From contig NZ_FOXC01000007.1 in assembly GCF_900115605.1 (NCBI RefSeq), forward strand, positions 1 to 64,000: DNA of 64,000 nt. Direction: 5' to 3'. Below, one piece after another: positions 8,705 to 17,192 of this stretch. Below the pieces are notes generated by a model. It saw only the letters and a program-made list of their open reading frames with translations. It was not told the origin of the DNA and searched no databases. Origin of the DNA: Halolactibacillus halophilus. Lineage in GTDB: Bacteria; Bacillota; Bacilli; Bacillales; Amphibacillaceae. The translations under genes and the position numbers were made by a program. Positions within the stretch are counted from its first letter, which is position 1. Each line of letters begins with the position of its first letter.

Positions 8705-9244
8705 ATGCAAACAGACCCAAGAATTATTCGCACAAGAAAGAGTGTCGTTGATGCTTTACTCGCATTGATGTCAGAACGTGAAATAGAAAAAATTACCGTA
8801 AAAGATATTACTGAAAAAGCAGATGTCAACCGAGCAACGTTTTACCATCACTTTAAAGATAAACAAGCCTTGTTAAACTATACACTAGAAGAACATTTAA
8901 TTCGCTATTGTTTTGAACCATTCAATGATGCAGACAGTTTTTCACGCGAACTTGTCTTAGGGGTGTTGGAAGCGATTGTTGAGTTGCATGATTATTTAGA
9001 AGGCCATTGTCAATTGAACTTCCAAAAGTTTTTACTCGATATTGAACAAGAGATTAAATCTGCGTTAATCAAACGATTTTTACCATTTGTTAAACAAACC
9101 GCTAATCACTTCTCGGACGATTATACGTTACTTGAGACATACAAGCTTGTTGGTGGGTTATACAGTAGTGCGATTGCAATAAGAAAAGCAAGTCATTATC
9201 GTAGTCAGTTAATTAGTTATGCCACTGATCAATTGATAAAATAG
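8705..9244 (+). CDS. TetR/AcrR-family transcriptional regulator, 179 aa
   Basis: N-terminal helix-turn-helix typical of TetR (KITVKDITEKADVNRATFYHHFKDKQALL, about residues 29-57), followed by a helical ligand and dimer domain. The start was placed at 8705 because GGGGAGA ends 6 bases before it; the in-frame ATG at 8690 overlaps that site. It is divergent from azoR and is followed at 73 bases by the heliorhodopsin in the same direction. It therefore probably regulates azoR and may be co-transcribed with, or control, the rhodopsin. The ligand is unknown. Confidence 0.85.
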   Translation: MQTDPRIIRTRKSVVDALLALMSEREIEKITVKDITEKADVNRATFYHHFKDKQALLNYTLEEHLIRYCFEPFNDADSFSRELVLGVLEAIVELHDYLEGHCQLNFQKFLLDIEQEIKSALIKRFLPFVKQTANHFSDDYTLLETYKLVGGLYSSAIAIRKASHYRSQLISYATDQLIK

Positions 9245-9317
9245 TCGGTTCTTTTTGGTTTAACCTTGCACCTTAGTAGGGAATAGGTCAGTGTAAGTAT
9301 AAAAGGAGGCGACAATT

Positions 9318-10106
9318 ATGCAAGCACGTTTAAAAAAATTACGACGATTTAACTTAATTATGGGTGGTTTCCACTTCGTTCAGGCAGTCATTATGTTGTT
9401 TTTAGCAACCACAGTGATTCAAACAATCTCTGAATTTAGTCCAACGATTACGCAATTCTATTTATCTTTTAATCCAGACACGCAATCACTAGAACTTGCG
9501 CAAGATCAATTGTTTGATTTACCGTTTGGGATTGGTGTGAGTTTATTTTTATTTATCTCAGCTTTTGCTCATGCGATCATCGCAATACCTAAGAAAACGA
9601 ACGATATATACAACCGTGATTTAGAACGCGGAATTAATAAATTTCGTTGGTTTGAATATGCATTAAGTTCATCGATTATGATTGTTCTTATCTCAACGCT
9701 ATTCGGTATTTATGATATTGCGTCCCTTATGTTAATCTTTATCGTAAATGCAACGATGAACTTATTTGGACTAGTGATGGAACAATTGAACGAAGGCCGT
9801 GACAAAGATAACCTGCGTTGGGGTGCATTTATTTGGGGGTCGATTGCGGGTATCGCCCCGTGGATTGCGATCTTCCTCTACATGTTTGGAACAGGCAATT
9901 TTGACATGGTTCCTTGGTTTGTGTGGGCGATTGTAGTGACGTATTTCATCGCATTTAACACCTTCCCAGTAAATATGATCTTACAATATAAAAAGATCGG
10001 TAAGTGGAAAGATTATTTATACGGCGAACGGGTTTATATTATTTTAAGCCTTGTCGCAAAATCTATTCTTGCATGGCTCGTGTTGTTTGGTGCGATGCAA
10101 CCATAA
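9318..10106 (+). CDS. Heliorhodopsin, 262 aa
   Basis: Seven-helix retinal protein of the heliorhodopsin family, which is distinct from type-1 rhodopsins. The retinal Schiff-base lysine is Lys248 in helix G (SLVAKSILAW). The counter-ion is Glu113 in helix C (FRWFEYALSSSIMIVLIS). The family's inner histidines correspond to His19 (GGFHFVQA) and His85 (SAFAHAIIA). VNATMNLFG, AGIAPWIAIF and GERVYIILSLVAKS are family hallmarks, and the length is close to the prototype's 253 aa. Heliorhodopsins have an inverted topology with the N-terminus inside and show little or no ion pumping; their role is still debated (light sensing or enzyme partner). AAGGAGG lies 9 bases before the ATG. It follows a TetR regulator at 73 bases and ends at a strong terminator. 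No retinal biosynthesis gene is in the window. Confidence 0.95.
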   Translation: MQARLKKLRRFNLIMGGFHFVQAVIMLFLATTVIQTISEFSPTITQFYLSFNPDTQSLELAQDQLFDLPFGIGVSLFLFISAFAHAIIAIPKKTNDIYNRDLERGINKFRWFEYALSSSIMIVLISTLFGIYDIASLMLIFIVNATMNLFGLVMEQLNEGRDKDNLRWGAFIWGSIAGIAPWIAIFLYMFGTGNFDMVPWFVWAIVVTYFIAFNTFPVNMILQYKKIGKWKDYLYGERVYIILSLVAKSILAWLVLFGAMQP

Positions 10107-10148
10107 GGATCTAAATGAAAAGAACAAACTAAATGTTAAAAAATAACG

Positions 10149-10189
10149 AAATCGTCCCGGTGACTATATGGTCAAAGGGGCGATTTTTT
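10149..10189 (+). terminator. Terminator of the heliorhodopsin unit
   Basis: AAATCGTCCC pairs with GGGGCGATTT (with a G-U pair) and is followed by TTTTT. It closes the tetR-heliorhodopsin unit and separates it from the lipase gene. Confidence 0.8.
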
Positions 10190-10310
10190 ACATGTAATTG
10201 ATAATTAAGGATAAAAAGTCGTTCAATACCTCAATTGTCGTAAAAGTATAGGTAACGAACAGGACTTTTGTGCGAAAATTTAGAAAAACATCGCTTTGAA
10301 TAAGGAGGTT

Positions 10311-10319
10311 TGATATAAT
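10311..10319 (+). promoter_or_regulatory. Extended -10 promoter of the patatin/M50 pair
   Basis: TGATATAAT (TG at 10311-10312, TATAAT at 10314-10319) lies 54 bases before the start codon. No good -35 is seen, as is usual for extended -10 promoters. Confidence 0.5.
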
Positions 10320-10372
10320 TGGTAATTAGTAGAAGTGATATGTTCACAATGACATTGTAGGAGGTGAGTGTG

Positions 10373-11242
10373 ATGCATCAGACGAGTTTAATTTTAGAAG
10401 GTGGCGGCATGCGTGGTGTTTTTACATCAGGCGTGCTTGATTATTTAATGACCGAGGATATGTTTTTTCCTTACGTGATTGGGGTATCTGCAGGTGCGTG
10501 TAATGCGTTAAGTTACTTATCTAGGCAGCCGGATAGAAGCCGTTATATTAATGTGAATTTCGCGAATGATCCACGTTATATTAATATGCGCAATGTGCTA
10601 AGGGGTAAAGGCATGTTTAATATGGATTTTTTATTTAATGATATTGCGAATGAACTTGTTCCGTTTGATTTTGAGACCTTTCTTAACATTAACGAACGTT
10701 TTGTGATACCAACGACAGACTGTGAGACAGGAAAACCTTGTTACTTTGATAACACCGAGGACACAGATATCTTTACGGCCGTTCAGGCGTCAAGCAGTTT
10801 ACCACTTGTTGGGGTGCCAATCGAGCTTGATGGTTACACGTTACTTGACGGTGGGATTGCTGATCCGATTCCCATTCAAAAAGCGATTGATGATGGCTTT
10901 AAACGTCATCTCGTTATCTTAACCCGACCGAAAGGTTACCGTAAAAAACCTTTTCGAGCGAAGTTTACTTCAAAACTGCTTTACCGGGAATACCCTAAGC
11001 TAGTGGAGACGATGCTCAACCGGCATGAGATTTATAATAAGACACTTGATCAATTAGAAGCACTTGAAGACGAAGGTAAAGTATTTATTATTAGGCCGAA
11101 AGGTCATGAACAAGTCAAACGTGCTGAAAAAGATGTGTCTAAACTAAACGCCCTGCACGGAGCAGGCGTGTCACGGGCAAAGGAACAAATGCCAGCTTTG
11201 AAAGATTGGTTAAGCGCAAATAAGCAAGTTGAAATCCATTAA
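10373..11242 (+). CDS. Patatin-like phospholipase/acylhydrolase, 289 aa
   Basis: Cytoplasmic serine acylhydrolase of the patatin family (RssA/YjjU-like). The Ser-Asp dyad and its surroundings are complete: oxyanion loop GGGMRG (residues 10-15), nucleophile Ser39 in GVSAG, and Asp159 in LLDGGIADPIP. The start at 10373 was chosen because AGGAGG ends 8 bases upstream; a GTG at 10364 overlaps that site. The M50 protease gene follows after 17 bases, so the pair is an operon. The true substrate (phospholipid or other acyl ester) cannot be told from sequence. Confidence 0.88.
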   Translation: MHQTSLILEGGGMRGVFTSGVLDYLMTEDMFFPYVIGVSAGACNALSYLSRQPDRSRYINVNFANDPRYINMRNVLRGKGMFNMDFLFNDIANELVPFDFETFLNINERFVIPTTDCETGKPCYFDNTEDTDIFTAVQASSSLPLVGVPIELDGYTLLDGGIADPIPIQKAIDDGFKRHLVILTRPKGYRKKPFRAKFTSKLLYREYPKLVETMLNRHEIYNKTLDQLEALEDEGKVFIIRPKGHEQVKRAEKDVSKLNALHGAGVSRAKEQMPALKDWLSANKQVEIH

Positions 11243-11259
11243 ATTTTTCGAGGTGTACA

Positions 11260-12369
11260 ATGAAAAAGTGGCAGAAAATGAGTATATTCTATGGTGTGTG
11301 TCTAATTATTGGTCTTATTTTAGGCCTATATGCAGGTGCAAGCGAGCCGTTTTACGAACCTTTTCTATATAATTTAACGATTCAAAATGGATTAATACTT
11401 GTTATCTTCATTTTGGTCGTCTTATTTTTAGCGATTAATATTCATGAGTTCGGTCATTTTGTGTTTGGGAAACTCGTTGGTATGGACTTATTGATCTATC
11501 GCATTGGTTTTTTGGAGTGGAAGAAAGTGAATGGGGCGTTTCGAGTATCCGTTGAAAAAATGCACGGTTATGGTGGGTTATGTGGGATGATACCTAACCG
11601 TTTAGGAGACATATCCAACCGCTCCTTTATCATTTACTTTTTCGGTGGCGCCTTGTTTAACCTTATCTCAGCGTTTCTTGGCTATATGCTCATTTTACAT
11701 ACATCAGGGTTACTTCAAGTGTTTCTTTGGGTGTTTGTTATCTTATCGGTATTCTTAGGGGTCTCTAATTTGTTTCCATTTAAAACAACGACGATGATGA
11801 TGTCAGATGGTGCCTATATTGTTGGACTAATTAAAGGTGAGAAAGCTGTGACGGATTTGGTGGAGATGATGAACTTTTCAGCGCAATTACAGGCTGGCGT
11901 TTCACCTGGTCAACTCAATTTTGAGTTGGTAAAAGAAAATGACAGTATCCATTGTACGTTGCTTAAGCACCTTCAGGCGCTAGAACAGTTAGACTTTAAC
12001 TCCTTAAAAGAGACAAAAGCAATGCTCGGTGAACGCGTGGATACATCGGACATATTTACGCGAAAAAGTGTCTTAAATGAACTTGTGGTAGCCTCTATAC
12101 TCTTAGACGACCATGAAGATGTGAAGAAATGGCGAAAAGTGTTAACGCATATAGAGAAAGATCGTGATGCGAACGGTTACCGCACCAAAGCCTACCTTGC
12201 TTATTATGACGGCGACTTGACTTTAGTAAAAGAGGCCATTGATCAAGGACGAGCGGTTTTGCACCACTATCCGAGTTTAGGGCAGCAAACAACAGAAGCG
12301 GTATTGTTTAATTATTTGGAAAAACAATGCTTGATTGGGTCTCGTTCAAAAGAAGCCGTGACAGAATGA
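11260..12369 (+). CDS. M50-family (site-2-protease-like) membrane metalloprotease, 369 aa
   Basis: Predicted intramembrane zinc protease. Four or more helices lie in residues 8-170. The zinc motif HEFGH (His62, Glu63, His66) sits inside a helix, GGALFNLISAF matches the family's GGPxxN element, and the third ligand is probably Asp183 in MMSDG. Residues about 190-369 form a soluble helical, TPR-like tail of unknown role, in place of the PDZ domain found in RseP/RasP. It is therefore not the housekeeping RasP. It follows the patatin gene at 17 bases. Members with this layout sit in varied contexts; the substrate is unknown. Confidence 0.8.
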   Translation: MKKWQKMSIFYGVCLIIGLILGLYAGASEPFYEPFLYNLTIQNGLILVIFILVVLFLAINIHEFGHFVFGKLVGMDLLIYRIGFLEWKKVNGAFRVSVEKMHGYGGLCGMIPNRLGDISNRSFIIYFFGGALFNLISAFLGYMLILHTSGLLQVFLWVFVILSVFLGVSNLFPFKTTTMMMSDGAYIVGLIKGEKAVTDLVEMMNFSAQLQAGVSPGQLNFELVKENDSIHCTLLKHLQALEQLDFNSLKETKAMLGERVDTSDIFTRKSVLNELVVASILLDDHEDVKKWRKVLTHIEKDRDANGYRTKAYLAYYDGDLTLVKEAIDQGRAVLHHYPSLGQQTTEAVLFNYLEKQCLIGSRSKEAVTE

Positions 12370-12391
12370 AACATAAAAAAATAGCAAGGAT

Positions 12392-12421
12392 GAAAAACAA
12401 TCGGTGACGGTTGTTTTTTTC
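12392..12421 (+). terminator. Terminator of the patatin-M50 operon
   Basis: A short stem AAACAATCG / CGGTTGTTT with a GTGA loop is followed by TTTT. Confidence 0.75.
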
Positions 12422-12548
12422 ATTCATTCTTATAATTAATTCAGCGTCTACTAAAAAATATATGAAGCTATAGTGGTTGGTTTTAATGATGTTTGGTTTC
12501 AGTTGAAAAATTCCATCGTTTTTACACAAAAAAGCAGGAGTCTTTTGA

Positions 12549-12606
12549 TTGACATTTTTTAAAGAAACGGCAATAATATATAGCATGCTATGTAATTGCA
12601 AGGAGG
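12549..12606 (+). promoter_or_regulatory. Promoter, operator and RBS of the MarR-exporter operon
   Basis: TTGACA (12549-12554), a 17-base spacer and AATAAT (12572-12577). A perfect 12-bp palindrome ATAGCATGCTAT (12580-12591) lies across the likely transcription start, and AGGAGG follows at 12601-12606. The palindrome is well placed to be the binding site of the MarR protein, giving autorepression of the whole operon. Confidence 0.75.
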
Positions 12607-12616
12607 TTTATCAACG

Positions 12617-13087
12617 TTGTCAAATGATTTAGTTCTTTACATACGTTTTGTGTATTTTGCACTTGAGCGTGAAAAAAATCAATATTTTGAACAGCACAAC
12701 CTTACATCCTCGCAAGGAGATATTTTATTGTTTTTAGGTGGGGCTTATTTTCATCAAAAGGATGTGAACCAGAAAAATATTGAGGAACATTTTCATCTAA
12801 CTAATCCAACCGTTACAGGATTACTTAAGCGATTAGAGGAAAAGGGTTTTATCGATCGGAAGAAAAGTGAAATCGACGGACGTCAAAAATTGATTTCTTT
12901 AACAGATCAAAGCATGCGAGTATTAGAAGATTTCCAGGCGTATAGAGAAACAATTGATCAAAAACTACTTCAAAACATTGATGTTGATCAGCGTGATTTT
13001 ATGATTAAACAGTTGAGGAAGTTATTAAGTAATTTAGCACCAGTACACAGACATTGTAAGATTGATGGGAGGAAAAATAATGATTAA
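12617..13087 (+). CDS. MarR-family transcriptional regulator, 156 aa
   Basis: Winged helix-turn-helix repressor. The DNA-reading part is NIEEHFHLTNPTVTGLLKRLEEKGFI, followed by the wing IDGRQKLISLTDQ. The start is taken as TTG at 12617, 10 bases after AGGAGG (12601-12606); an earlier TTG at 12596 precedes that site and cannot use it. The 3' end overlaps the first exporter gene by 8 bases. Such regulators usually control the drug exporter they precede, releasing DNA on ligand binding. Confidence 0.87.
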   Translation: MSNDLVLYIRFVYFALEREKNQYFEQHNLTSSQGDILLFLGGAYFHQKDVNQKNIEEHFHLTNPTVTGLLKRLEEKGFIDRKKSEIDGRQKLISLTDQSMRVLEDFQAYRETIDQKLLQNIDVDQRDFMIKQLRKLLSNLAPVHRHCKIDGRKNND

Positions 13088-14819
13088 AAAACTAGTGCCT
13101 TTTTTAGGGGAGTATAAAAAAGCAACAATTTTAACGCCAATCATGGTTGTTTTTGAAGTTGTATTAGAACTTATGATTCCACTACTGATGGCGAGGATCG
13201 TTGATTATGGTATTCAAGGCGAAGGCGGTATGAGTTATACGATTCGTATGGGATTATTGATGATTTTAATGGCGATTGTGGCCTTGATTTTTGGTGCGCT
13301 CAGCGGGAAATTTGCTGCTGAAGCGGGCATGGGGTTTGCAAAGAATATTCGCTCAGGTTTATTTGAGAAAATACAAGGCTATTCATTTGCGAATGTTGAT
13401 AAGTTCACTACGGCTTCCTTGGTTACCCGTTTGACGACAGATGTCACGAACACGCAAAATGCCTTTATGATGATTATTAGAATGGCCATACGGGCACCGA
13501 TTATGCTTATTGGTGCAACGATTATGGCAGTATCAATTAACGCACAGTTATCGTTGATTTTCTTAATTTCAATCCCAGTCCTATCATTGACCCTTTTCTT
13601 TATTGGTAAGAATGCGCATCCACGCTTCTTAGCCATGCTAGAAAAATACGATGGCTTGAATGAAAAAGTTCAGGACTTTATCGTAAATATTCGGGTAGTT
13701 AAGGCATTTGTAAGAGAAGACCACGAAGAATCTCGGTTCATAGAAAATGCTAAACAAGTGCGCGATGCGCAATTAAATGCGGAAAAGCTTGTGATTTTGA
13801 ACATGCCGATTATGCAGTTAACGATTTATACGAGTGTCGTCGCCATTCTATGGTTTGGTGGTAATATGGTCATTGATGGCACATTTAATATTGGACAGAT
13901 GTCCAGTTTTATAATGTACATCATGCAAGTGCTTATTTCACTCATGATGATTTCAATGATTTTTATTATGATGATTATTTCACGCGCATCCTTCTCACGT
14001 ATTATTGAGGGATTAGAGGAAAAACCTACTCTTGATGATGAAGGTACAGATCCAAATCTTCAACTCAATGATGGAACGATTGAGTTTAAAAACGTGTCAT
14101 TTAGTTATACAAATGACCCTGAGAATGTTGTTTTAAATCAGATTGATTTATCAATCAAGTCAGGTGAAACGATTGGTATTATCGGAGGGACAGGGTCTTC
14201 TAAAACAACACTTGTCCAGTTGATCCCGCGCCTATACGACATCTTATCAGGTGAGGTTGTTGTAGGTGGACACAACGTTAAAGATTATCGCTTAAATGTG
14301 TTACGTGATAACGTTGCGATGGTCTTGCAAAACAATGTCTTATTCTCAGGTACAATTAAAGATAATTTAAAGTGGGGAAATGAACACGCGACAGATGAAG
14401 AAGTAAAAGCGGCAGCAAAAGCCGCTCAAGCGCATGACTTCATTACTTCTTTCCCTAACGGTTATGATACTGATCTTGGTCAAGGTGGAGTAAATGTTTC
14501 GGGTGGTCAAAAGCAGCGCTTAACCATCGCAAGAGCATTATTAAAAAATCCAAAAGTGATGATTTTAGATGATTCAACAAGTGCTGTTGATACAGCAACA
14601 GATGCAAAAATAAGAACGGTATTTAAAGATTCATTTGACGATGTCACCACACTAATTATTGCACAACGTGTGAGTTCTATTTCCGATGCTGATCGAATTA
14701 TCGTCTTAGATGACGGTGAAATTAAAGGATTTGATACCCATGAGAACCTCATGCGATCAAACGAGATTTATCAAGAAATCTACGAATCTCAAAGTAAGGG
14801 AGTGAGTATCGATGGCTAA
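13080..14819 (+). CDS. Heterodimeric ABC exporter subunit with degenerate ATP site, 579 aa
   Basis: Type IV ABC exporter half: six membrane helices (about residues 15-310) plus a C-terminal ATPase. Walker A is GGTGSSKTT, with Ser in place of the usual Gly before Lys. Walker B ends ILDDSTSAVD, with Asp replacing the catalytic Glu. The signature VSGGQKQR is normal. This pattern marks the non-hydrolysing partner in LmrCD/YheHI/PatAB-type heterodimers. GGGAGG precedes the ATG at 13080. It overlaps marR by 8 bases and the next subunit by 8 bases, so the three are translationally coupled. The likely role is multidrug or lipid efflux. Confidence 0.87.
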   Translation: MIKKLVPFLGEYKKATILTPIMVVFEVVLELMIPLLMARIVDYGIQGEGGMSYTIRMGLLMILMAIVALIFGALSGKFAAEAGMGFAKNIRSGLFEKIQGYSFANVDKFTTASLVTRLTTDVTNTQNAFMMIIRMAIRAPIMLIGATIMAVSINAQLSLIFLISIPVLSLTLFFIGKNAHPRFLAMLEKYDGLNEKVQDFIVNIRVVKAFVREDHEESRFIENAKQVRDAQLNAEKLVILNMPIMQLTIYTSVVAILWFGGNMVIDGTFNIGQMSSFIMYIMQVLISLMMISMIFIMMIISRASFSRIIEGLEEKPTLDDEGTDPNLQLNDGTIEFKNVSFSYTNDPENVVLNQIDLSIKSGETIGIIGGTGSSKTTLVQLIPRLYDILSGEVVVGGHNVKDYRLNVLRDNVAMVLQNNVLFSGTIKDNLKWGNEHATDEEVKAAAKAAQAHDFITSFPNGYDTDLGQGGVNVSGGQKQRLTIARALLKNPKVMILDDSTSAVDTATDAKIRTVFKDSFDDVTTLIIAQRVSSISDADRIIVLDDGEIKGFDTHENLMRSNEIYQEIYESQSKGVSIDG

Positions 14820-16707
14820 AGCAAGACCAATGGGTGGTCCAGGTAGCGGACCAAAAGGTATGGGAAAACCAACGAATATTAAAGATACATTAAAACGTAT
14901 TGCTAGTTACATGAAAGAGGATAAATGGATTTTCTTGATTGTCTTTCTGACAATTATTACGAGTGCACTTAGTAACGTTATTGGTATTTCTTTCTTACAG
15001 ACGATTATTGACAATTATTTAACACCGCTGATGGAAGAACAAACGGCAGAACTGATGCAAGACTTTATGATGGTGATTGGTACAGTCGCTGTCATTTATC
15101 TTGTTGGGGCAGCGTCCACATATATTTTCAACCGTTTAATGGTTGGGATTTCCACACGGACATTATATAAAATTCGTGTCGACTTATTCCAAAAACTCGA
15201 GAAACTTCCGTTGAAGTACTATGATACTCATACACACGGGGACTCGATGAGTCTCTTCACAAATGATATTGACACACTAAGACAAGTGTTATCAAACTCG
15301 GTTACTGGGGTTATTAATTCACTTATTACCGTTGTTGGTGTCTTCAGTATGATGATTTTCTTTAGCTGGCAATTAACAATTCTCGTCGTGATTATGTTAG
15401 GCGTTATGTTATTTGCGGTAAAAGAAATTGGTGGACGCAGTGCAAATTATTTCGTCAAGCAACAACAAGAACTTGGACAAGTTAATGGCTACATTGAGGA
15501 AATGATTGAAGGGCAAAAAGTTATTAAAGTCTTCTCACGACAAGAGAAAGTACATGACGAATTTGATGCCTTAAACGAAGGTTTGAGACAGAGTGCAACA
15601 ACAGCCAATACCTTTGCAAATATACTTATGCCTATTATGGGTAACTTATCGTATATTCTCTACTCTATTACAGCCATGGTTGGTGGACTTCTTGCGATTG
15701 AAGAGTTACTCACTCTAGGTACGGTTGTAGCATTTTTACAATTTACCCGTACTTTTTCACAACCAATCATGCAAGTGTCGCAACAAATTAATGCCGTTCT
15801 AACCGGACTTGCTGGAGCAGAGCGTGTGTTTAAAGTTATTGATGAACAGCCGGAATTTGATGAAGGTACTGTTGAGATGGTGCCTGTGTCGATTACTGCG
15901 GACGGCACGATGACAGAAGTAACTGAAAGAACAGGTGAGTTTGCTTGGAAAGACCGAGGTGAACTTACACATGTCAGAGGTAGCGTTGTCTTTCATGATG
16001 TGGTCTTTGGATATGAGGAAGATAAAACCGTGCTAAATGGTATTTCTCTTTATGCCAAACCAGGGCAAAAAATTGCTTTCGTTGGTTCAACAGGAGCTGG
16101 AAAAACGACGATTACGAACCTTATAAACCGATTTTATGATGTACCAGGGGGTAAGATTACCGTTGATGACATTGAAATAAATCGCATTAAGAAGCCAGAC
16201 TTACGCCGGTCACTCGCTATGGTTCTGCAAGATACCCACCTCTTCACTGGTACGGTAATGGAAAACATCCGTTATGGTCGCCTAGATGCAACCGATGAAG
16301 AAGTAATTGATGCAGCGAAATTAGCAAATGCTGATCCGTTTATTCAACATTTACAAGATGGCTATCAAACTGAACTGAAATCAGATGGTAACAGTCTATC
16401 ACAAGGCCAGCGTCAATTGATTGCGATTGCGCGAGCGGCAGTCGCAAAAACGCCAGTATTAATCTTAGATGAGGCTACCTCATCGATTGATACACGAACA
16501 GAAGCACTAATTCAAAAAGGGATGGATCGCTTAATGGATGGTAAAACATCCTTTATTATCGCTCACCGTTTATCAACGGTTCGTTCAAGTGATGCGATCA
16601 TGGTTCTTGAACAAGGGGAAATTATTGAGCGTGGGAACCACGATCAATTAATTGAACAAAAAGGAAAGTATTATCAACTTTCGGCAGGTATGTTTGAGTT
16701 AAGTTAA
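14812..16707 (+). CDS. Heterodimeric ABC exporter subunit with catalytic Walker B, 631 aa
   Basis: Partner of the preceding gene. A Gly/Pro-rich N-terminal tail (GGPGSGPKGMGKP) leads into six membrane helices and an ATPase with Walker A GSTGAGKTT and Walker B LILDEATSSID, where Glu is retained. The signature is LSQGQRQ rather than LSGGQ. Together with the degenerate Walker B of its partner this gives one active and one impaired ATP site, as in LmrCD. An insert of about 35 residues before the ATPase (near residues 345-380) is also seen in YheH-like proteins. A strong terminator follows. Confidence 0.87.
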   Translation: MAKARPMGGPGSGPKGMGKPTNIKDTLKRIASYMKEDKWIFLIVFLTIITSALSNVIGISFLQTIIDNYLTPLMEEQTAELMQDFMMVIGTVAVIYLVGAASTYIFNRLMVGISTRTLYKIRVDLFQKLEKLPLKYYDTHTHGDSMSLFTNDIDTLRQVLSNSVTGVINSLITVVGVFSMMIFFSWQLTILVVIMLGVMLFAVKEIGGRSANYFVKQQQELGQVNGYIEEMIEGQKVIKVFSRQEKVHDEFDALNEGLRQSATTANTFANILMPIMGNLSYILYSITAMVGGLLAIEELLTLGTVVAFLQFTRTFSQPIMQVSQQINAVLTGLAGAERVFKVIDEQPEFDEGTVEMVPVSITADGTMTEVTERTGEFAWKDRGELTHVRGSVVFHDVVFGYEEDKTVLNGISLYAKPGQKIAFVGSTGAGKTTITNLINRFYDVPGGKITVDDIEINRIKKPDLRRSLAMVLQDTHLFTGTVMENIRYGRLDATDEEVIDAAKLANADPFIQHLQDGYQTELKSDGNSLSQGQRQLIAIARAAVAKTPVLILDEATSSIDTRTEALIQKGMDRLMDGKTSFIIAHRLSTVRSSDAIMVLEQGEIIERGNHDQLIEQKGKYYQLSAGMFELS

Positions 16708-16769
16708 GCATAACTATCTAAATATTTAATTGATTATTAAAAGGTAGAGATACCAATTAATTTTAAACT

Positions 16770-16810
16770 AAAACCCTCGTTGTTTGCTTAGCAAATAACG
16801 AGGGTTTTTA
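16770..16810 (+). terminator. Terminator of the MarR-ABC exporter operon
   Basis: A near-perfect 18-bp stem (AAAACCCTCGTTGTTTGC with GCAAATAACGAGGGTTTT) with a TTA loop and T-tail. Confidence 0.9.
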
Positions 16811-16835
16811 AGTGTGTGTGGTTTGATTTGTAGTT

Positions 16836-17063
16836 TTAGTTTGCTTGAATAGATTGCCTCTCAAATGACCGAATATTTTGCTTCATCACTAGTGAAATAA
16901 CAAATGTGATGCCAACAAGGCCTGAAAAAATATACAAGGCGGTGTTGTAACCACCCGTTGCGTCGTTAATATAAGCAACAGGAAGCAGACCAATTGAACT
17001 GCCCCCACCAAACATTCTCACGAATGTTTGAGGAAGGTGTCTTCTCGCTCTAAAACGATAAAC
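16836..17063 (-). pseudogene. C-terminal remnant of an MFS transporter
   Basis: An open frame of about 75 codons without a proper start, ending in TAA. LPQTFVRMFGGGSSIGLLP followed by GGYNTALYIFSGLVGITFVISLVM resembles the last two helices of a major-facilitator carrier (possibly the oxalate/formate antiporter-like group). The frame is blocked upstream by TAG at 17064-17066 and no further transporter sequence is seen. This is a decayed gene. Confidence 0.65.
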
Positions 17064-17192
17064 CTATGTGAATCAGTGAATATTGTGAACAATTGAATAA
17101 AGAAACATTTTATCTTTAATTAGTGTAACTACCGTTAATAGAAAAATTCAACACTTGAATTTCAAACTATTTATAATTGCTACTTACTATTT

